Assembly (NCBI GenBank): GCA_002068715.1
Contig: MWAR01000540.1
Coordinates: 1 to 7,595, forward strand
DNA length: 7,595 nt
From: a bacterium ADurb.Bin374
GTDB taxonomy: Bacteria > Riflebacteria > Ozemobacteria > Ozemobacterales > Ozemobacteraceae
Direction: 5' to 3'
Shown piece after piece: positions 1 to 5,071 of this stretch (positions are counted from its first letter, which is position 1; each line of letters opens with the position of its first letter). The notes below the pieces were generated by a model. The model did no database searches. It worked only from the letters and a program-made list of their open reading frames with translations, and was not told the DNA's origin. The position numbers and the translations under genes were made by a program.

Positions 1-513
1 CCGCCGGGAGCAATCGACGAGGAGGCGTTCCGGCGCCACTGTATCCGGTGTCTCCAGTGCGTGCGGGTCTGCGCATCGAACGGCGCCTGTCTCCAGCCCG
101 ATGGGCTCGAGAACGGCCTTTCGGGCCTCTGGGCCCCGGTCGCGAGAATGCGCACCGGCTACTGCGAATACAACTGCAACCTCTGCGGCCAGGTATGCCC
201 GACCGGTGCCATCCGGAAGCTGTCGCTCGACGCAAAATACAAACACCCCATCGGCAGGGCGGTGTTCGACAAGAACTTCTGCATCCCCTATCGGCGCAAC
301 GAGGACTGCCTCGTCTGCGAGGAACACTGCCCCGTTCCCGACAAGGCGATCAGGTTCGAGCGGCGCGAGGCGACCGCTCCCGACGGAACGAAACGCATGA
401 TCAAATACCCCTACGTCGTCGCCGACATGTGCATCGGCTGCGGCATCTGCGAGAACAAATGCCCTCTCCCCGGCCGCCCCGGCATCTTCGTCTCGAATGA
501 GCGCGCACGATAG
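1..513 (+). CDS. 4Fe-4S polyferredoxin-type protein, C-terminal part (5' end outside window)
   Basis: The reading frame is open from the first base and stops at TAG 511-513, giving 170 residues of a protein whose N-terminus lies upstream. Four iron-sulfur motifs are visible, numbered within this fragment. Cluster 1 is CX2CX2CX3C (C14, C17, C20, C24). Cluster 2 is CX3CX2CX3CP (C55, C59, C62, C66). Cluster 3 has a stretched first gap, CX8CX2CX3CP (C94, C103, C106, C110). Cluster 4 is a classical CX2CX2CX3CP (C144, C147, C150, C154). Such proteins are electron carriers or electron-transfer subunits, often fused to NapH/CcoG-like membrane domains that would lie in the missing part. Substrate and partner cannot be told from this fragment. 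The next gene downstream is also cysteine-rich but is separated by about 100 bases containing a hairpin element. The ferredoxin class is sure; the specific family is not. Confidence 0.9.
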   Translation, partial: PPGAIDEEAFRRHCIRCLQCVRVCASNGACLQPDGLENGLSGLWAPVARMRTGYCEYNCNLCGQVCPTGAIRKLSLDAKYKHPIGRAVFDKNFCIPYRRNEDCLVCEEHCPVPDKAIRFERREATAPDGTKRMIKYPYVVADMCIGCGICENKCPLPGRPGIFVSNERAR

Positions 514-523
514 CTGTTCGAAT

Positions 524-577
524 CCGCCCATACGCGATACCCACATCCGTATGGGCGGGTCTGAGACCTGCCCATAC
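524..577. repeat. Three-armed palindromic element with two mutually exclusive hairpins
   Basis: Arm A (524-534) is perfectly complementary to 548-558, an 11-bp stem with a 13-base loop. Arm B (549-561) also pairs with arm C (565-577), a 13-bp stem with one G-U pair and a 3-base TGA loop. Arms A and C share the 8-mer GCCCATAC as direct repeats (526-533 and 570-577), so the central arm can pair with either but not both. The B:C stem is not followed by a T-run, so it does not look like a standard intrinsic terminator. It could be an interspersed palindromic repeat, a processing or stability hairpin, or an attenuator-like switch ahead of the small gene at 613. Confidence 0.75.
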
Positions 578-600
578 ATACCTGAGAATATAAATCATCC

Positions 601-606
601 AGGAGG
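601..606 (+). promoter_or_regulatory. Strong Shine-Dalgarno sequence (AGGAGG)
   Basis: A full AGGAGG lies six bases before the ATG at 613. It fixes that start codon and implies efficient translation of the small cysteine-rich protein. Confidence 0.85.
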
Positions 607-612
607 AACGTC

Positions 613-813
613 ATGTCCGGTGACTGCAAGAGGAAAAATATTCCCGGGTGCACCTGCACCTACGAGCCCTGTCCCCGCAAGGGCATCTGCTGTGAGTGCA
701 TCGCCTATCACCGCACCCACGGCGAGGTTCCCGGCTGTCTCTTCACGAAAGAGGGTGAAGCCACCTACGACCGCAGCATCAAAAACTTCATCGCCGACCG
801 CTCCCGCCGCTGA
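613..813 (+). CDS. DUF6485-like small cysteine-rich protein
   Basis: A 66-residue soluble protein with eight cysteines, no signal peptide and no membrane segment. The cysteines are at C5, C13, C15, C20, C26, C27, C29 and C42, and histidines H33 and H36 sit between the last two. The pattern CTCTY-x2-C-x-RKGICC-x-C followed by YHRTHGE-x-PGC is what I recall of the DUF6485 family, short proteins of unknown function mostly of this length. Such dense, regularly spaced cysteines suggest a metal (zinc or iron-sulfur) site, which is inference. The start is well fixed by AGGAGG six bases upstream. It follows an iron-sulfur protein on the same strand with about 100 bases between them, so a shared transcript is possible but not shown. 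The last residues are basic (ADRSRR). Confidence 0.85.
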   Translation: MSGDCKRKNIPGCTCTYEPCPRKGICCECIAYHRTHGEVPGCLFTKEGEATYDRSIKNFIADRSRR

Positions 814-1026
814 ACGAGCCTCTTGATGAGTCTTTCATAGCCGGTGTTCCATCGAGTCGGCCGAAATGATCTCCGACGCGTTCATGGGAGCGATCGACGT
901 GGGTATAGACTGCAAGATTTTTCTCTCATCGCGGGGTCTTCGGAATTTCTGCCGGAATGCCGATGTACCTAGAGTGACAGGGATTGTCGCGACAATGCTC
1001 TCCACGGACGGGCTTGGAGGCTTGCC
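814..1026. other. Spacer with a possible minor small ORF
   Basis: This spacer between two + strand genes holds no convincing gene. One + strand frame is open from 830 to a TGA at 1028-1030. Its first ATG is at 866, giving 54 residues and an ATGA overlap (1027-1030) with the next start. It has no Shine-Dalgarno sequence and no recognisable motif, so I do not call it a gene. A TATAGA at 903-908 resembles a -10 element but lacks a good -35 partner. The one clear structure is the palindrome at 983-996, listed separately. Confidence 0.5.
983..996. promoter_or_regulatory. Perfect 14-bp palindrome, candidate operator
   Basis: ATTGTCGCGACAAT is identical to its reverse complement and ends about 30 bases before the ATG at 1027, ahead of the GGAGG ribosome binding site (1016-1020). 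Position and symmetry suit a dimeric repressor site. No particular regulator can be named and no adjacent promoter is clear. Confidence 0.4.
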
Positions 1027-1863
1027 ATGACGTCGACATACTCGCCGTTCTCCCTCGTGCGTTCGCCACACACTCTCCCGATACAGTCCAGGGCCACCGG
1101 AACCGCTGCAGGGCAGACTGACTTCGGTGCTGTCCTCGATGTTGCATCGGAAGATCGGACGTTTCCGGCTGAACTGCGCCATCCGGGCGTCGCCGGCCCA
1201 CTTCCCGCATCGGGCAGGTCGGGCCCCGGGCGCTCATCTGACAGAGACTGTAAGTCTGAGACTGTTTCCCGGGAGCAGCAGGGGCCGGAGTTCATCGGAA
1301 CACGGCGTCTGACCGATATAGACCGGGCCGTGTATGCAGATATCCGAAAGACGTTTCAGGTTCCGGAAGCATCTTCCGGAAACGGCACGCTTCTCAGTGA
1401 GCTGCCAATGGTTCCCTGGATGCTTTCTGGCGCCTCCGGCAAGACCGTCACCGGAGATCTTCTGACATCGAACATTGAAAAGGCCACCGATATCTTCCGG
1501 CGACATTTCGGTTCATGGATGTCCCGGGAGGGAATCGCGACCACGCCTCCGATCGAACTTTCCGTTTCTTTCGACGGCCGTGTCGTCACCCAGGCCGATC
1601 ATCCCGACAAGGCGCGGATCGAGTCGTTCATCAACGACAACGGGGAGTTGCGAAACCTGTTCGTGGGCATCACCTCGACCAAAAACCTGATCGAGATCGG
1701 CCGCGAATCGGCGGCTTTCCAGGCGCGATATGCCGTCGATCCGAAAGCGGCGGTCGCCGAATACAGCCACTTTTTCACCGGCTCCTACACCTATGATACG
1801 ATCCTCTCGATCGGCGATTCGGACTGGTCACTGATTTCGTCGCCTCGCTGGAGCATTACCTGA
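1027..1863 (+). CDS. Hypothetical protein, possibly frameshifted at its C-terminus
   Basis: 278 residues, no family recognised. The start is supported by GGAGG at 1016-1020, six bases before the ATG. There is no signal peptide or membrane segment. Residues 1-90 are rich in Ser, Pro, Gly, Arg and Thr and look disordered. Residues 95 onward look folded, with a mixed segment containing an SFDGRVV strand, a DHPDKARIESFI helix and a long helix ending in DPKAAVAEYSHFF. The last 12 residues (from WSLISS) look unlike the rest. A one-base shift near 1824 would instead continue as LVTDFVASLEHYLSRL, an amphipathic helix, and end at TGA 1950-1952. This suggests a damaged or sequencing-shifted C-terminus. 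A 9-bp perfect hairpin (1361-1381) lies in the coding sequence. It is followed by decayed DNA, so the gene itself may be on the way to being lost. Confidence 0.6.
   Translation: MTSTYSPFSLVRSPHTLPIQSRATGTAAGQTDFGAVLDVASEDRTFPAELRHPGVAGPLPASGRSGPGRSSDRDCKSETVSREQQGPEFIGTRRLTDIDRAVYADIRKTFQVPEASSGNGTLLSELPMVPWMLSGASGKTVTGDLLTSNIEKATDIFRRHFGSWMSREGIATTPPIELSVSFDGRVVTQADHPDKARIESFINDNGELRNLFVGITSTKNLIEIGRESAAFQARYAVDPKAAVAEYSHFFTGSYTYDTILSIGDSDWSLISSPRWSIT
1361..1381. repeat. Perfect hairpin: 9-bp arms, 3-base loop
   Basis: Arms TTCCGGAAG (1361-1369) and CTTCCGGAA (1373-1381) flank a CAT loop. Each arm itself contains the palindrome TTCCGGAA, so the 8-mer also occurs as a direct repeat. It lies inside the hypothetical gene and encodes part of PEASSGN. 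No T-run follows, so it is not a terminator. Confidence 0.6.
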
Positions 1864-2017
1864 GCCGCCTGCGCCGGATGTGCCGGACACGTTTCTTTCG
1901 GCAACGGCATTCAGACGTGATCGAGATGGAAGGTCTCTTCGCTTCTCCTTGATACCGGGGGGGGACGAAGCCCGATGCTCCTGCCCAGAGCCATCGCGGG
2001 CTTTGCATATCAATCCC
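1864..2017. other. Non-coding stretch before the phosphatase relic
   Basis: I see no gene with a ribosome binding site or recognisable motif here. One frame continues the preceding hypothetical protein if a one-base shift is allowed (to TGA 1950-1952). The rest has only short open frames in all directions. Together with 2018-2348 it makes about 485 bases without an intact gene. Confidence 0.5.
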
Positions 2018-2347
2018 AATCCACGGTACTATCGTTCGAAATTCGGCAGACTGTATACTGCTGACCGACCGTTGTCGGCCGACCACAACCGCGATGGAAC
2101 CCGTCATGGAGATTTCAGGCTCCTCCTTCCCCATGTAAAGCGGCCGGGCATGTCGCGAATATGATCGCACGGGCAATCGTCGAAGTCGAGAATATCGGGA
2201 AGCCGAGGCTGTCTCTGGATGTTCGGGCAATAACTTGTGTCATACCGGTCGAAATAAATTTCTTCCCGGCGACATTCTCGTGTTGTATACTGATGGGGTG
2301 GTCGAAGTGGCCAACCGTCAGAGATGCTCATTGGATCGGAGAAATGA
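2018..2347 (+). pseudogene. Remnant of a SpoIIE/PP2C-type serine phosphatase, C-terminal part
   Basis: The clearest piece is LPGDILVLYTDGVVEVANRQ (about 2262-2321), matching the signature near the C-terminus of SpoIIE-type PP2C phosphatases, usually PGD-hydrophobic-YTDGV-E-N. No frame carries a full domain. Upstream, VRAITCVIPVEINF lies in the frame starting at 2161 and joins the PGD motif only by a one-base shift near 2263. Downstream, EMLIGSEK (2321-2344, stop TGA 2345-2347) lies in a third frame and fits the usual continuation after NRQ. Further upstream, SADHN followed by FRLLLPH and RPGM (about 2075-2155) resembles the AGHN...G-M region, but that match is tentative. The catalytic N-terminal half is missing. 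In living relatives these enzymes dephosphorylate anti-sigma antagonists or act as signalling outputs. Here it is a fossil, whose last bases hold the ribosome binding site of the next gene. Confidence 0.6.
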
Positions 2348-2348
2348 A

Positions 2349-3029
2349 ATGATCGGACACGAACGAAGACGATATATTATATCGTCTACTAATATTTCCT
2401 GGAATCTTCCCTGCGTCCATGCAATACTCGTCGTCTGTCTTCTGGCGCTGGCCTCGATCACCGCGGGGTGCGGCGGAGGTCGCGGCGACAACGCAGTCGT
2501 CGCATCACTGAAATCGCTCCAGGGGAAGGTCGAAGCCCGCCCGAACGGAACAGCCGCCTTCGCTGCCGCGACCGCCGATCTGGCATTGTCCGTCGGCAGC
2601 GCCGTTCGTACGGGCGAGGACGGACAGGCACAGCTCCGATATTCCGACGGAACTGACGTCACCCTTCAGCCCGAAACCTACTACGAGATCAAGGATCGAA
2701 CTTCACTCGGCCGCCAGGAGTCTGGGTCCGCGCGATATCGTGTCACGCCACAACAGAAATCCGTCGGCGTCGAGACACCGCACGGCGTCACGGCCGTCCT
2801 GGGCACCGTGTTTCGTCTCGACGTTACGGCACAGCAGACCGTGGTGACCCTGCAAGAAGGCAAGGTGCGTTTCACCTCCGCCGCCGGAGACTCGGTCGAA
2901 TTGACACCGGGCCAGCAGGTGACGGCTCCCGCCGGAACCGCACCAGGCAAGCCCATCGAACTCGACCCCTTCACGCTGGAGTCCCTGTTCAACCCTGGCA
3001 GCAAATCGCCTGCCATCAATCAGCGCTGA
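2349..3029 (+). CDS. FecR-domain lipoprotein
   Basis: 226 residues. The ATG at 2349 is preceded by GGAGA (2338-2342) at suitable spacing. The frame is open further upstream, but that part belongs to the phosphatase relic. Residues 1-40 form a long, basic signal peptide with a hydrophobic core (about 25-37) and a lipobox ITAGC ending at C41, then a glycine-rich linker, so the mature protein should be lipid-anchored. Residues about 50-115 hold the first FecR-like part (SLQGKVEARPNG, LSVGSAVRTGEDGQAQLRYSDG). The strongest match is TPHGV-x-AVLGTVFRLDV starting at T143, followed by LQEGKVRFTS and LTPGQQV, typical of FecR folds. Classical FecR is a membrane anti-sigma regulator, but this one has no cytoplasmic domain or anti-sigma helix, so a structural role in the envelope is more likely. 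It ends 21 bases before the next gene and probably opens the pilin operon. Confidence 0.88.
   Translation: MIGHERRRYIISSTNISWNLPCVHAILVVCLLALASITAGCGGGRGDNAVVASLKSLQGKVEARPNGTAAFAAATADLALSVGSAVRTGEDGQAQLRYSDGTDVTLQPETYYEIKDRTSLGRQESGSARYRVTPQQKSVGVETPHGVTAVLGTVFRLDVTAQQTVVTLQEGKVRFTSAAGDSVELTPGQQVTAPAGTAPGKPIELDPFTLESLFNPGSKSPAINQR
2367..2387. promoter_or_regulatory. AT-rich palindrome just inside the FecR gene
   Basis: Arms of 10 bases, AGACGATATA (2367-2376) and TATATCGTCT (2378-2387), are perfectly complementary around a single central T. It begins 15 bases after the FecR start codon. As DNA it could bind a dimeric regulator; as RNA it would form a hairpin within the ribosome footprint. 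It encodes the basic n-region of the signal peptide. Function is unproven. Confidence 0.4.
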
Positions 3030-3050
3030 TATCTTCCCGGAAAGATACGT

Positions 3051-4514
3051 ATGATCATCTCTGGCACACGTTCCTGCCGTCGCGGCGTAGCTCTTCCCAT
3101 TGCATTTCTGGCACTTGTCCTGGTCATCGGCATGGTCACATCGATCTCGACGATGAACCAGGGACTCAAGAGCCAGGTGTTCCATTCCAGCAACAATCAA
3201 TGGTCGTTCCTGCTGGCGTATTCGGCGATGTCCCGACTCCTGGCCAAACTTCACGCCGATTCCTGGGCACAACGCCCCTTCGCCTCCACTCCCTATCGGG
3301 AAACCGGCGTTCCGCTCCAAGGGGGAACATACGATCTGTTCGTCGAGAACACGCCGGGACACCCGTTTCAGGCCGACATCTACGTCAAGACGACGCTGGC
3401 CGGGGCTTCGCGCCTCTACTTCTGGCGCATCACGTTCAACGATGATCTGCTCGACATTTCGAACCGCATCATCGTCGAGTTTTTCAAGGCGAGCGAATCC
3501 GGGGATTTTCCCACGGGCGCGGGGCCGTCGCGCTTTTCGAAAGCCGTCGACGATCTCCTCGCCGAACGCGCATCAAACCAGAAGAAATCCGACGAGATGG
3601 CCGTGACGCTCGCCACAGTGACGACGCCGAAGCAGGCACTCGTCAAGCTCGGTGGCCGACCGCCCGTTCCCTTCGACAAGAATTATCCCGCAAATCCCGG
3701 AGATCCTCCGTACATCAACAGGCCGCCGACACCATTTCCCGAAATACTCCCTCCCAACCCCGGCGAGCAGCCCACCTCCCCCGGCCCCGGGCCCTCGACG
3801 CCCTTTCCTCCGGCAGACACGGATCCTTCTTTCCCGAAAGCTCCGTCTGCACCATTGCAGACGGACTCGGCGCTGTTCTCCCTGGACAAGCAGGTCAAGA
3901 CGATCACGGACGCATCGAAGCTTGCGAAGGACAAATACAATGCCGGAAAAGACATTGCCGATCAGGGAACGGGCGGCAACTGGACGGATGCCGATCCCAT
4001 CCTGGACGAGGCAGAGGAAGCACGACAAAAAGCCATGGAAGGCATGAACGACCTTGTGTCGATGGCCACCACGAATCTTCTGAACGCTCCCAGTGCGGAT
4101 TCGGCACGCGCGACCGAGGAGATGGTCTCCTCCACGATGGTCACGGCGTATCAGGATATCGTCAGCGGCTTTTCCCGGGCCTACGAGGATTTCGGCAAAA
4201 GCAAGGAAATCACGGCAGGCTTGTCGAACTCGGCCGAGGCACAGAAGCTTCTCGATGGCTGGAGCGGAACGCTGAACAACCTCGTCACCTCCCAGCAGGC
4301 AACGAACGATCTGATGGGGAAAATCGACTCGTTTTCCAAGACCCCCGAGGTCGCCGCAGCTCAGGCGGAGTCTAAACTGGTTCTCCAGGGCGTCGTCGAT
4401 ATGGTCAAAAAGGCTATCGAAGACGCCAAGGCGAAGCTCGAAGAGCTGAAAGCCAAGGAAAAGGCCGAGGCCGAAGCCGCCGCGAACGGCAACTCCGGGG
4501 ATGGCACACTATGA
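3051..4514 (+). CDS. PilX/GspK-like minor pilin with proline-rich linker and helical tail
   Basis: 487 residues; GGAAAG at 3039-3044 serves as ribosome binding site. The N-terminus SCRRG|VALPIAFLALVLVIGM is a prepilin-like signal. Peptidase cleavage is expected after G12, and the hydrophobic helix covers about residues 13-32. The mature position 5 is Ile (I17) rather than Glu, as in PilX and GspK, which cap the pilus tip. Residues about 40-170 form a pilin-like body with aromatic strands (YDLFVEN, LYFWRITF). Residues 203-270 are a striking Pro/Gly/Ser/Thr-rich linker. The remainder is helical and charged, ending in a Lys/Glu/Ala-rich segment (about 452-478) likely to form a coiled coil. It lacks the usual GspK layout beyond the N-terminus, so the family label rests on the signal and context. 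Its stop overlaps the next start as ATGA (4511-4514). Confidence 0.75.
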   Translation: MIISGTRSCRRGVALPIAFLALVLVIGMVTSISTMNQGLKSQVFHSSNNQWSFLLAYSAMSRLLAKLHADSWAQRPFASTPYRETGVPLQGGTYDLFVENTPGHPFQADIYVKTTLAGASRLYFWRITFNDDLLDISNRIIVEFFKASESGDFPTGAGPSRFSKAVDDLLAERASNQKKSDEMAVTLATVTTPKQALVKLGGRPPVPFDKNYPANPGDPPYINRPPTPFPEILPPNPGEQPTSPGPGPSTPFPPADTDPSFPKAPSAPLQTDSALFSLDKQVKTITDASKLAKDKYNAGKDIADQGTGGNWTDADPILDEAEEARQKAMEGMNDLVSMATTNLLNAPSADSARATEEMVSSTMVTAYQDIVSGFSRAYEDFGKSKEITAGLSNSAEAQKLLDGWSGTLNNLVTSQQATNDLMGKIDSFSKTPEVAAAQAESKLVLQGVVDMVKKAIEDAKAKLEELKAKEKAEAEAAANGNSGDGTL

Positions 4515-5071
4515 GCCCATCGTTCTCTTCTTCGGGCCGCCCCGGACGGCGGAACGCCACAGGCGTGACGATGGTCGAGCTGCTCGTCGTGATCGCCATC
4601 GTCGTGTCGGTCTCGACAATCGCCGTTCGGTTCATGCAGTCGGTCGGCAAGTCGCAGAAGGCGATGTCGGCCCAGACCAACCTGCAGATGGAGGCCCGTC
4701 GCGCGTTCGACAAGGCCGTCGAGCAGATCCGGGAGGGAACCGACCTGGTGCGGCCGATCATCGGCGAGACGCTCCCCTACGTGATCTTCAAGGATATCGT
4801 GAACCGCACGACCATCCTGTATCTAGAGCCGAACAATCCGGCCTCGGAGAAGCTCAACCGTCGCGTTTTCAAACTTGTATCATATCGTACAGATTATACA
4901 AACTCGTATGATTCCCGGAGCGAGAAAGTTCTTCTCGACTCGGTCCGCAGCATGACCTTCACCAGTCTTTCGCCCAACGGCGTCCAGGTCAACGCGACCG
5001 TCATCCACGAGCAGGACCAGTTCCAGTTCCTGGCTCACATCGGTCTGATGAACCTGGGAGGTCTCGAATGA
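4511..5071 (+). CDS. GspJ/PilW-like minor pseudopilin
   Basis: 186 residues with a canonical class III signal: a basic leader (SGRPGRRNATG) cut after G18, then VTMVELLVVIAIVVSVSTIAV. E23 is the mature Glu5 needed for pilus packing and N-methylation by the prepilin peptidase. The transmembrane helix covers about residues 19-40. The body begins with a long helix (QTNLQMEARRAFDKAVEQIREG), followed by strands and the phrase SVRSMTFTSLSPNGVQVNATV, which resembles the C-terminal sheet of GspJ/PilW proteins. Size is normal for the family. It overlaps both neighbours by ATGA, so it is probably translationally coupled. A locally AT-rich patch (about 4868-4914) encodes the KLVSYRTDYTNSYDS stretch and contains an imperfect direct repeat (from 4871 and from 4900). 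Likely located in the inner membrane and then the pseudopilus tip. Confidence 0.85.
   Translation: MSPSFSSSGRPGRRNATGVTMVELLVVIAIVVSVSTIAVRFMQSVGKSQKAMSAQTNLQMEARRAFDKAVEQIREGTDLVRPIIGETLPYVIFKDIVNRTTILYLEPNNPASEKLNRRVFKLVSYRTDYTNSYDSRSEKVLLDSVRSMTFTSLSPNGVQVNATVIHEQDQFQFLAHIGLMNLGGLE

Noticed and set aside
280..331. Stretched third cluster (CX8CX2CX3C) of the iron-sulfur protein as a novelty
   Set aside because: I recall similar wide spacing in related 4Fe-4S proteins (a C-x-P...C-VCEE-CP pattern), so it is probably a family trait.
48..500. Second + strand frame across the iron-sulfur gene
   Set aside because: Its product is Arg/Pro-rich. The overlapping frame carries four cysteine cluster motifs and is clearly the coding one.
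2286..2291. TATACT as a -10 promoter element for the pilin operon
   Set aside because: It falls within the YTDG codons of the phosphatase relic and has no acceptable -35 sequence at 16-18 bases. A promoter must exist nearby, but this one cannot be supported.
2235..2348. Longer FecR protein starting at TTG 2235
   Set aside because: The extra residues are the phosphatase relic (PGDILVLYTDGV). The signal peptide and ribosome binding site fit the ATG at 2349.
3019..3030. 12-bp palindrome ATCAGCGCTGAT at the FecR stop codon
   Set aside because: It is short, without a T-run, and may arise by chance. It cannot be supported as a terminator or operator.
2703..3362. Open frame on the - strand (219 codons)
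   Set aside because: It crosses the FecR gene, the spacer and the PilX-like gene in antisense and shows no motif or ribosome binding site that I can support.
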